From Haematobia irritans (lineage: Eukaryota; Arthropoda; Insecta; Diptera; Muscidae): 64,000 nt of DNA. Below, one piece after another: positions 54,888 to 64,000 of the stretch. The translations under genes were made by a program, and so were the position numbers. The stretch lies in contig NC_134398.1 of NCBI RefSeq assembly GCF_050003625.1, forward strand, positions 99,675,479 through 99,739,478, read 5' to 3'. The notes under the pieces were generated by a model. That model worked only from the letters and a program-made list of their open reading frames with translations, was not told the DNA's origin and made no database searches. The stretch's first letter is position 1; every line of letters starts with the position of its first letter.

Positions 54888-55583
54888 TACTGTGTAATTT
54901 TTCACTATTTCCTCCTTATTTCATTTTACTGTTCCAACTGTAAAAAGAGTATAGTGCCCTTTCGTTATTTTTATGAAGACCCCTGATTCCTTTTAACGAA
55001 CCAAGAAAAAGATTGTGCCCATAATGCCAAAATGATAAACAAAACACATGTCCACATATACATAAAATGCTGCTCTCACGGCGAAAACACATGCTGTTTT
55101 TTTTTAATGTCTATTCTCTTGGTTCCGAATGTCTATTCTCTTTATTCAAGTTAAATAATATTTAGACTTAAGCATATCAAATTTTTGGCGTTATCATAAA
55201 CCAGTTTTCCGAAACAACATACAAGCGGTTTCATAGAAATTGTTCTCTTTTGATTCTTTCGCTGTGTTATGTTGATATCTTTTGTCAACTCTCCCGGTTT
55301 CCATCTCTATTTCTTTCTCTATACTCTCTCTGTCGCTTTGAATAAAATATCACAACATATGTATGTTTAGTCGAAATTTGTAAATTTATACATGTTTGCA
55401 TTCACACATATGATTTTTATGAAACATTCATGTCCCAAACATATTAACATAGATGTCCCAAACATTTAGTGTTAGTTTAGGAACATTACATGTTTGCACT
55501 TAAATATATTGTGTTTTAAAATTGTGCCCGAAACACATTTTGTTTATATCGGAACATATGAAAAACATATTTTTCTAAGAGTG
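54888..55583 (-). other. Remainder of the host twin-tRNA element
   Basis: Resumes exactly after the LINE with GTGTAATTTTTCAC; contains the ATGTTTGG-rich terminal part, no gene. Confidence 0.8.
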
Positions 55584-55585
55584 TA

Positions 55586-57114
55586 CGGCCGTGAGTTCTG
55601 CCAGGCCGAAGCTTATGTACCCTCCACCATGGATTGCGTAGAAACGTCTACTGAAGCCGATGGCAAGGTATCATAACAACGTAATATATACCACATAGTC
55701 CATTCGTGGTATATATTAAACTACAAAAGGGCCGATTAAATACGTATATAATTAAGTTTAAAGTTTCTATAGAAATAAAATGTTGACTAAATAAAATTTT
55801 GACAACATTTTCTATTGAAGTAACATTTTGACAAAATTTTCTAAAGAAATAAAATTTGGAAAAAATTTTCTATAGAAATATAATTTTGACAAAATTTTCT
55901 ATACAAATAAAATTTTGTCAAAATTTTCTATAGATATAAAATTTTGACAAAATTTTCTATAGAAATAACATTTTGACAATGTTTTCTATAAAAATAAAAT
56001 TTTGGTAGATTATTTTTGGCTCGAGTGGCAACCATGATTATGAACCGATATGGACCAATTTTTGTGTGACTGGGGATCGGCTATATATAACTATACACCG
56101 ATATGGACCAATTTTGGCATGGTTATTAGCGGCCTTATACTAACACCACGTTGCAAATTTCAACCGGATCGGATGAATTTTGCTCCTCTAAGAGGCTCCG
56201 GAGATCAAATCTAGGGAACGGTTTATATGGGGGCTATATATAATTATGGACCGATATGGACCAATTCTTGCGTGTTTGTTAGAGACCACATTCTAACACC
56301 ATGTTCCAAAATTCAACTGGATCGGATGAATTTTACTCCTCCAAGAGGCTCCGAGGACAAATCTGGGGATCGATTTATATAGGGGCTATATATAATTATG
56401 GACCGATATGGACCAATTCTTGCAGGTTGTTAGAGACCATATACTAACACCACGTACCAAATTTCAACCGGATCGGATGAATTTTGATCCTCTAAGAGGC
56501 TCCGGAGGTCAAATCTGGGGATCGGCTTGTATGGGGGCTATATATAATTATGGGTCGATGTGGACCAATTTTTGCATGGTCATTAGAGAACATATACCAA
56601 CACCATGTACCAAATTTCAGCCGGATCGGATGAAATTTGGTACACGGAGCCCCCGATTTGGCTTGCGGATCGGTTTATATGGGGGCTATATATAATTATG
56701 GACCGATGTGGATCAATTTTTGCATGGTTATTAGAAACCATATACTTACATCATGTACCAAATTTCAGCCGGATCGGATGACATTTGCTTGTCTTAGAGC
56801 AATCACAAGCCAAATTTGGGGGTCCGTTTATATGGGGGCTATACGTAAAATAAGACCGATATGGCCCATTTGCAATACCATCCGACCTACATCAAAAACA
56901 ACTACTTGTGCCAAGTTTCAAGTCGATAGCTTTTTTCGTTCGGAAGTTAGCGTGATTTCAACAGACGGACGGACATGCTCAGATCAACTCAGAATATCAC
57001 CACGACCCAGAATATATATATATATATATATACTTTATGGGGTCTTAGACCAATATTTCGATGTGTTACAAACGGAATGACAAAGTTAATATACCCCCAT
57101 CCTATGGTGGAGGG
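55586..57114 (-). mobile_element. Second 153-bp-array element, inverted copy
   Basis: Starts CGGCCGTGAGTTCTGCCAGG and ends ATCCTATGGTGGAGGG followed by TA. Contains about five divergent units of the same array (GACCGATATGGACCAATT landmarks at roughly 56045, 56095, 56250, 56400, 56555), the 28-bp array and an (AT)n run at 57015-57030. Its first bases lie across the neighbouring TA element, so that element landed in it. Confidence 0.85.
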
Positions 57115-57616
57115 TATAAAAATAATCTTTATAAAAAATTTGGTTTGGGCTATTCTCCATCAAATTATATTTAAATTTGTATCGGAGACGTATAATTTTA
57201 TACTTTTCTTAGTGATTTATTTTTAATTTTAGCGGCTAAACTCGAACTTAGTACTCACCTGTAGGAATTGCTGTAACATAAAAAATATAGATTCAAAAAA
57301 CTGATTGCATCTCCAACCTGTGATCCAGATGTAGAATAAATATAGATCATCCTATTACCACTCATGTTGTATATTTTTTATGTAAATCAATGAAAAATCC
57401 ACACTAATTTTAAACTATTAACAGAAATATACAGTTCCTTAGTCTGTTATTTGTTTTTATCAATAAAATGCGTTTTTGATTTCTCTAACATAATATCATT
57501 CACTTCTCAGTTTCTAAAATGTTTCGAAATAAATGTATTTTCATTAATAAACACCAATACCGCACGTACAATTTTGCAAAATTAAATCCACGTGTGCACT
57601 TCATAAATGCATCAAC
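57115..57616. other. MITE right arm and unique spacer; no clear gene
   Basis: 57223-57256 is the right arm of the palindromic MITE. 57257-57608 is unique AT-rich DNA. A minus-strand frame (FNFAKLYVRYWCLLMKIHLF, stop at 57500) runs out of the hAT site but has no recognisable domain. GCATCAAC at 57609-57616 is the hAT target copy. Confidence 0.4.
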
Positions 57617-60024
57617 CAGGGTTGATAAAGTTGACACTTTTGTGCTTTTTTGACACTTTTCAATTGCCAAAAGCACCGCGGCACCACCGCGTGCCATTTG
57701 GTAATTTTTCCTCTCAATTGCGTTATAGAATTATTGGGTCCTAAATGTGAACGTTTCTACGATATTAACTGAACTCGAACTCAACCATTAGAAAAACGCG
57801 AGTGCTTAGAGCTAGCGTTCTATATTTAGGGCGGTGTTGTGTGTTCATTATTGGGTTCATTATTGCAGGAGTTCACTCATACAAATCACTTTTGAACTAG
57901 TTTGTTTTGTGTTTTTATTTGTAGTGGGTTTTTTATTGTGAAATCCAAATATTTATATGGATTCTGCTAAATCAAGGTATGTTTTACAAGAAAGTGAATA
58001 AAAACCCGTTCAATTGACACAAAGTGACTTTATTTTTTAGAAAACCCGCACAAAAAAAGACAAACCTTACAATATTCCTTTCAAAGAGGAGTGGGCTAAG
58101 GAATACCCTTGGCTTATTAAATCAGAAAATTCGAAAAAATGTAAGGTATGTGATACGAATAAAGTTGGTGGCCTATATCACATTAAGCGGCATGATAAAC
58201 GGGATGCACATATTAAAAATACAGAATGTGCAAAAACTACACCTCAAATAAAAAAAAAATTATTCAAATTGTTGGGAGCTGTCCGGTTGCAGAGTCTGCG
58301 AAAAAAACTTGAAATTATGCTTTGTGCCTTTGTTGCGGAGCACAACCTCTCATTTAGTGTAGTTAACCATTTAAGTCAAGTCCTTAAGGAAGGCATTCCT
58401 GACTCCAATATTTTAAAAAAATTCAGTTTGGATCGATTAAAAGCACAAAAAATTATAACCACCCAACTTGGGCCGGCAAATACTATAACAATAAGTAGCT
58501 TTTGTAAATCGAATTATTGTTCTCTAGTGATTGATGAAAGCACTGATTGTACAGTGAACAAAAACTTAGCAATAATCATACGAATTTATGATGGAAAATG
58601 TCAGGATAGGTTTTTATGTTTAAAAACAATTGAAGACGCCACAGTGGACGGCATTCTCGATGCCACTTTGGGCACTTTAGATAAGTATAATATTCCATTA
58701 ATGAATATGATAGATGTAACTACTGACAATTGCTCAGTCATGAGGGGGGTCAAAAATGGCTTTCAAGCAAAATTGCAATCCCGGGTCCCACATTTGGTTT
58801 CTAAGGGCTGTATTTGTCATATTTTAAATTGGCATCATGCGCAGCATTTAAATTTACAATTCCAAATGATATTGCAAAATTTATAACTGAATTAATTTTT
58901 TATTTTTGCAACAGCGCACAACGTAAAGCAGACTTTATTAAATTTCAAGAATATTTCGGATAGAATTCTTGAACAATGGGGGCCCTTGAAGTATTATTTT
59001 ACGTTGTCCGATTTTTAATCGGAGTCGAAGAAAGAAAAAGTTAATTTTTTATTGTCGGTTCTGTCGAATAAATTTTATAAAATGCACTTTCTATTTCTCC
59101 AATACGTACTAAAGATTATAAATACTATTAATTTGGAAATGCAATCCGAAGATGCGCGCATGCACATATTTTTGCAAGAATGCAATTTCTCTTTAAGCAG
59201 TTGGCACGAAATTTTTTGAGCAAATCAGTTCTAGATAAGACCCCCATTTCGAAAATAAATTTAAACGCTAATCATCTAAATAAGGAAGAAATTTATTGTG
59301 GGGCAGAAGTGGATCTATTTATATCCTCAGATAATGTTGATAGTGATAGTGTCACATGCTTTAAAGAAAATGCCAAAAAATTTTATATAAAATTTTGTGA
59401 AGATCTACGAAAAGGAATTAATTTTGATGATGAAATTTATACTTGGTTTAGTAAGTTTAGTCCGTCCAATCTTATATCCGGAAATACTAACACTATTGTA
59501 CCACTTTTGCTTAAAATGTTCCCAAATGAAAAAAATAATTTTTTTCCAGACATATCTCGTATTATGAGAGGAATATTGTCTATTCCACATTCGTCCGCAA
59601 ATATGGAACGGATATTTTCTTATCAAAATTTAATAAAAACAAAAGAGCGTAATCGCCTGCATGTACCCACTGTCTCTAGTATAATACAAACTAAAGATTT
59701 ATTGAAATCCACATCTACCTGTTGTTATAACATTAATATAACGAAAAAAAATTATGTAATGATACTAATTTACAGAAGTAAGTCTTTTTTATGTTATGTT
59801 TGTTTTTTATATATATATATATTTACATTATTCGTACAAATGAAATTAATGTACCTGCCTTATTTTATGTTTGTAATAAATATGCTAAAAATATACATTT
59901 TGCAGTTATCTTTTACGATAATGTTAAAATTTGATATTATATAATTTTAGCACCTTTTGGCCTAGAAAAGTACTTTTTTAAAATATTTTTGGAACTTTTT
60001 CCTCAACCTCATTTATCATCCCTG
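57617..60024 (+). mobile_element. 2.4-kb hAT transposon with perfect 8-bp duplication
   Basis: Termini CAGGGTTGATAAA and the complement of CAGGGATGATAAA; GCATCAAC duplicated at 57609-57616 and 60025-60032. It encodes a hAT transposase remnant. All hallmarks of hAT are present: 8-bp duplication, CAGGG ends, DDE-type blocks and C-terminal dimerisation domain. Confidence 0.95.
57961..59760 (+). pseudogene. hAT transposase, broken
   Basis: A short start (MDSAKS) is followed by a GTATG donor and TTTTTTAG acceptor (58040). The main frame then runs from 58041 with a TTF/BED-like zinc finger (CKVCDTNKVGGLYHIKRHDK), SLVIDESTD (first Asp region) and MIDVTTDNCSVMRGV, until a stop at 58884. Stops and frameshifts fill 58887-59179. 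The frame 59180-59944 ends with the hAT dimerisation signature SIPHSSANMERIFSYQN and KTKERNRLH. Exon phase at 58041 does not join cleanly, so even the start is damaged. In life it would excise and insert the element with 8-bp duplications; here it cannot. Confidence 0.88.
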
Positions 60025-60048
60025 GCATCAACAGAACTGAATGCAGCA

Positions 60049-60145
60049 ATAAAACTCAAAGACACAAATAGTCATAAAATAAAACTCAGCGACACAAATA
60101 GTCATAAAATAAAACTCAAAGACACAAATAGTCATACATACCTGC
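60049..60145. repeat. Three tandem 33-bp units
   Basis: ATAAAACTCAAAGACACAAA then TAGTCATAA, repeated three times (middle unit with AGCGAC), immediately right of the hAT target copy. Confidence 0.85.
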
Positions 60146-61090
60146 CGTAAAGAAAAACAACTCCACACACACGATCACTTTCTGATCTCGCTATTGCAAG
60201 AAAACAACTCTCAACACAAAAGATACCAACAACACACAAGGAACATTCCATTGTCTCTAGAATCCAAACAACCAACAACAGCATAAATGACGCAATAACA
60301 AACATAAACAATCATATGAGATATACACAAAATGTCTCTAAAAACTCCCTCACATGATGCAATGATTTCATTACTCTCTTCTCACTTCATTTTCCAGTAC
60401 CACGTTTATTGATTAGTTGCAATTCTATCTATAAGTTATAGAGTAGCCGGTGATTCTTTTTATTATATTTTTTATTCTAATTAATGTTATAAATTAAGTC
60501 AATTATTCAAAGAATTGTTTAGTTTTTGGGTCATATATGGTCTAGCGACTTGACTCTTTATGAAATAAAGAAATAAATAAAATATAACATATAACAAATT
60601 TATTAGGAATCTATAAAAAATTATATACACCCGGCAAGGATTATATTAACTACTTTTTATTCTACTTTATCTAAAATTTTCAATGTGAGGAAAAACACTC
60701 CAATTTATAATAAAAAGGGAAATAATCAGTAGGTAGCCATCATACGAATCGGCAATGTCGTTAAGTTAATTTTTACTACAAAAAATTTTTTCCATACAAC
60801 ATTTTTTCTTAGTAAATTGTCCACATTTCGTAGTAAGATTTTTATATTGCCCATGTATTTTTATAATAGAATCAACGATGCATTAACTACTGTGTTGGAA
60901 ATGTATTTAAGGAAAAATCCTTCCCATTTCGTAGTTAGTGAACTAAAAAGCATTTACTGAATTTATATAAGTTTTCCTTTAGCTAAGTTAATTTTCGTTG
61001 TGGTGACGAAAAATTAACTATATTACAGTAAATTTGTTGAACTATGTGAAAGTTAAAATGGTCCTTAAATTTACAAGACACTTTTTTTCT
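60146..61090. other. No gene; possible retroelement tail and MITE
   Basis: 60565-60595 holds AATAAAGAAATAAATAAAA, which could be a polyadenylation signal and tail of an unrecognised LINE 3' end. 60780-61085 ends ACACTTTTTTTCTGTGTAT and may be a TA-type MITE. Neither is firm. Confidence 0.35.
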
Positions 61091-61092
61091 GT

Positions 61093-61290
61093 GTATATGT
61101 TTTGATTTATCCCCATATAAACCGACCCCCGGATTTGGGGTCTTAGGTTTCTAGAAACCTTTGTTCTATCCGATTTGCCTCAAATTGGTGTGTCGAATAT
61201 GGTGTGTATCCGTCTATGATTTGCTTCTTGAGATTCTAGAAACCATAGTTTTTATCCAGTTTGCTCCAAATGTCAAACCTATAGTTTTTT
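61093..61290. repeat. Diverged units of the 153-bp repeat
   Basis: CCCCATATAAACCGACCCCC, GGTTTCTAGAAACC and TCCGATTTGCCTCAAATTGG resemble the unit of the array at 51460 but are well diverged. Confidence 0.55.
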
Positions 61291-61314
61291 GAGAATTGTT
61301 GTTGGTTGTTTTTT

Positions 61315-61500
61315 TATTTCAACTTAAAACCATGCATTGACTAAACTACAAGTGTAGCTTAACCAACAGAGGAAAAGAATGTTTGTCAAATTTATTTGGG
61401 CAAAGCCCTATAGACTGCAAGATGGTTGGATGGACGCACGTTTCGGAATTACCACATTCCTCATCAGCATCCTCTACTTGCAGCAAAACTATCAACCAAT
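61315..61500 (-). repeat. LINE-like 3' end copy (reverse strand)
   Basis: Reverse complement of 1944-2130; starts with a T run (the tail) and ends at TCAACCAATT. Same family as the next copy 440 bp away. Confidence 0.6.
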
Positions 61501-61754
61501 TATCAGAATAAATTCAGGCAGTTCATTAAACCCAACAATGAACCACACTTGAACCTTCCGAAAAAAGTTTTTGTATGATAGCCGGCTTATGCCGAAATAA
61601 ATTCGAAACAAACATATCTCTTTTCCTATGCCACTGTCAAATCATCGATTTGAGTGCAGTTGGCTGGGTTTATGTTGAGCGTGCTTCCTCTTCTGTTTCC
61701 ATTCGTTTTGTTTTGTTATTGTTGGTTTTGTTCTTTAAGCATTGTTGTTGTTTT

Positions 61755-61950
61755 TTTTTTTATTTCAGCTTAAAACCATACATTGACTAAACTACAAGTG
61801 TAGCTTAACCAACAGAGGAAAATAATGTTTGTCAAATTTATTTGGGCAAAGCCCTATAGACTGCAAGATGGTTGGATGGACGCACGTTTTGGAATTACCA
61901 CATTCCTCATCGGCATCCTCTACTTGCAGCAAAACTATCAACCAATGTTT
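61755..61950 (-). repeat. LINE-like 3' end copy (reverse strand), second
   Basis: Nearly identical to 61315-61500. Two same-orientation copies with different truncation points suggest either separate insertions or a local duplication. Between them (61501-61754) no gene is supported. Confidence 0.6.
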
Positions 61951-62052
61951 AATAAGATCAAACAATGAAATCTCGTCATCAAAAGATATGCAGTCCAGAT
62001 AATAAGTAATGTTTTGGGTTTCATCATTTTAGCGCCATGTGTGTACCACATG

Positions 62053-62370
62053 TGTACGTAAGTGTCTAGGTGATAGCAGTGTGCGTCTTTCCCAACATGT
62101 GGGCACAACATGTAAGGATAAGAATATATATTTCTTATTATCATTTAAGGGTTTCATAGTATGGGTTTTATGTATTAATAATCTATTAGGTATGATAAGA
62201 ACACATACAGAGCGGCGCGCATGCGTGTGGCTCACTCGCACATGATTTCTGATGATATATATATATATTCAGTTTAAGATTAGACTAAGTCGTAGCTAAG
62301 AGTAATTTCTCAATAAACTGGGAGTGTCTTACAACACTCGAACTAAACGGTGTTTTACTAACAACGTACA
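62053..62370 (+). repeat. 5' LTR of provirus 2
   Basis: 318 bp, TGTACGTAAGTG...AACAACGTACA, with inverted TGTACGT/ACGTACA ends. It contains a (TA)n stretch near 62260 and an AATAAA signal near 62312. The boundary is inferred from the ends and the adjacent primer site; the 3' LTR is not in view for confirmation. Confidence 0.75.
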
Positions 62371-62392
62371 TTGGTCCTTCGAAAATTTGAAC
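62371..62392 (+). promoter_or_regulatory. Primer-binding site of provirus 2
   Basis: TTGGTCCTTCGAAAATTTG directly after the LTR; shares TTGGTCC with provirus 1. Confidence 0.6.
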
Positions 62393-62605
62393 CAAAAATA
62401 AAAAAACTGCATTGGTCTATACAGCAACAATTGGTATAGGACCTTGAAGTAAGAAGAAATAAAAGATTCGTTGGGGTTCAACGAAAAAAAAAAAATAAAG
62501 CGTTTTTCACGGCTAAAGACAGTGAAAACGGCGTGTTTCAAGGCCGAAACATTGAGATAAGGATAAAAAAGAAAAAAGTAAAAAAAAAACGTGATCGAGG
62601 AAGCA

Positions 62606-64000
62606 ATGGAAGCTTTACTAGAAATGTACAAAAAACAAGAGGCTTTGGCGAACGCCATGGTGCAGCTCGGGGACGAACGATCTTCGTCATCTGCAGAGGT
62701 GAAGAGACAGGAGTTGGATGAATGTTGGAAAGACATTCAGCTCAATCATAAAAAACTGGAAAGAGCAGGAGCTGCGACGGATGCATATTTTGTGGAGAAT
62801 TTTATTCAAAAATATGAAGCTATTTATGCGGGAGCTGCAGCAAAATTGGAAGCAAGGAAAAGAGAAGCGGCGACGGGGTTGAAATTGGAGAAAAAATTGA
62901 ACTCAATGAATGTGAGTGAAAATAAGAAAAGTGACCGAGAAGAGGAATACTGGACGGGCCAGTTCAAAAAGGCAGTAGCCAACCTAAAAGAGGTGATGAA
63001 TGTGAACTTAGATGATCACAAAGAGCTCGATTTAAAAAATACAAAAAAACTTTTTGGAGCGAGTAAGAAGACAGCTGAATGATAACTACTCTCGGCTCCG
63101 AGACCAGTTAAATGTAAGAGAAAAAGAAATCGACGACGTGTACGACGCGATGCAGCGCAACTGTGATTATTTTGTTCGCGAGATAGACGAGAGTATCTAT
63201 TATGGACAAAAGGAAGCGAAAGCTCCAGCAGTGACTTTGGAAACCGTTAAAATCCCGAAATTTTCGGGTAATATTGAAGAATGGACATCATTTCATGACC
63301 TATTCCTGACGATGATTCACGGCGATAGTCGCACATCGGAAGTCGAAAAGATGTGTAGACTGAAGACATTGGTGATTGGAGACGCTGCACGATTGATACA
63401 ACATATGCTGGTGACCAGTCAGAATTATGCAGCAGCATGGGGGATTCTATGCGACAGATATACAAATAAGAGACTGATGTTTACGCAGGTGATAGACAGA
63501 TTACTGGATCAGCCGTCAATAAATAGCGATAATGCCTTGAGCGTGAGGAATCTGTGGGATACGACGGTGGAATGCATCAGTTCATTAGAAGCATTGGAGC
63601 TGAAACTTGAAGACGCCGAACCAATTATTGCAAGAATTGTTATCCGAAAGTTGGAAAAAGGGCTGCTACTTTATGAACAGTCAACAAAGAACTCTAGGGC
63701 AGAGAGGTACATTTGCAGCGACAGGACCTACTTGCTTTCACTGCAAAGGACATGGCCATCAACTGATCAAATGTCCACAGTTTCTGGAACTACAACTAAG
63801 AGAAAGGGTTGATCTGGCAAAAAAATACAAAACGTGCTTAGTGTGTTTGAGGCACATAGTATTGAAGAAATGTGAAAGCTCTACCACTTGTGAGAAATGT
63901 GAAGGATATCATCATTCCCTTCTTCATATCGATTTAAAGAAGGGCAAAACTGGCTCAATGATGCTGAGTTCTCGCAATAATACGCTCCTAGCAACGGCGC
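62606..64000 (+). pseudogene. BEL/Pao gag, frameshifted, running off the window
   Basis: Start MEALLEMYKKQEALANAM at 62606. A charged, helical N-terminus leads, after a one-base slip near 63050, into the DUF1759-type gag core: VKIPKFSGNIEEWTSFHDLF, RLKTLVIGDAARLIQHML and WGILCDRYTNKRLMF. After a second slip near 63705 come zinc knuckles CFHCKGHGHQLIKC, CLVCLRHIVLKKC and CEKCEGYHHSLLH, ending at 64000 before the protease. The order gag core, knuckles matches BEL/Pao. Two frameshifts suggest decay, though the second sits where BEL elements normally have no frameshift. Gag would form the virus-like particle in the cytoplasm. Confidence 0.88.

Larger units (their letters stand above)
46919..55583 (-). 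mobile_element. Twin-tRNA TA element (left end lost) hosting a LINE
   Basis: Right end CTAAGAGTG with TA at 55584-55585; the left terminus is missing, beginning at GTGCCAAACATATTTTGC. One tRNA-like module is almost deleted (about 47212-47250), and the other is present at 47360-47430. A CR1-group LINE (47933-54887) interrupts TACATTTTACTGTGTAAT, the uninterrupted form being at about 13283. Confidence 0.85.
62053..64000 (+). mobile_element. BEL/Pao LTR retrotransposon (provirus 2), 5' part
   Basis: The 5' LTR, primer site and gag of a second BEL/Pao element run to the window edge. Its gag shares the family organisation but little sequence with provirus 1, so it is a different lineage. The 3' part is outside. 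Confidence 0.88.

Overview
The window is AT-rich eukaryotic DNA made almost entirely of transposable elements stacked inside one another. The mix (BEL/Pao LTR elements, RNase H-bearing and CR1-group LINEs, a DD41D Tc1/mariner, hAT, Helitron, tRNA-derived SINE, long TA-flanked non-autonomous elements, a 153-bp tandem array inside a dispersed element) and the 50-nt intron of the one recognisable host gene fit a higher dipteran, probably a muscid-type fly. That assignment is inference; no species marker was identified. The only confident host coding sequence is two exons of a TTLL4-type tubulin polyglutamylase (27438-28016, + strand). The rest looks like intronic or intergenic repeat sea. A second, doubtful exon-like chain lies on the minus strand at 36.5-36.9 and 46.0-46.8 kb.

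Layout. 1-1.8 kb: 3' half of an RNase H LINE. 1.9-7.1 kb: small DNA elements, a SINE whose 3' tail matches that LINE, and a PHD-finger ORF fragment. 7.1-18.9 kb: a whole BEL/Pao provirus on the minus strand, bounded by a 5-bp duplication CTACG, with one non-autonomous element in its 3' LTR and another in its reverse transcriptase. 19.2-27.3 kb: two 'twin tRNA-like' elements, the second carrying a second copy of the RNase H LINE (23.07-27.09 kb). 27.4-28.0 kb: TTLL4 exons. 28.4-29.9 kb: Helitron Rep/helicase fragment. 30.2-33.5 kb: DD41D mariner split by a twin-tRNA element that itself holds a CCCAGCGGCG element. 33.6-46.0 kb: three more twin-tRNA elements, nested, one carrying a 3.54-kb TGTAG...CTACA insertion. 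46.8-57.3 kb: a five-level nest ending in a CR1-group LINE with a 2-kb 153-bp-repeat element in its reverse transcriptase. 57.6-60.0 kb: a hAT element with a perfect 8-bp duplication. 62.05 kb to the end: the 5' LTR and gag of a second BEL/Pao element.

Functionally nothing here forms a pathway. Autonomous elements supply (or once supplied) reverse transcriptase, integrase or transposase, and all are broken by stops, frameshifts or insertions. The most distinctive structure is a family of long, apparently non-coding elements with short inverted termini starting CAC and 2-bp (usually TA) target duplications. Each carries two tRNA-like RNA polymerase III promoter modules pointing away from each other. 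Insertion boundaries were read by comparing filled and empty copies within the window, so many coordinates are exact to the base.
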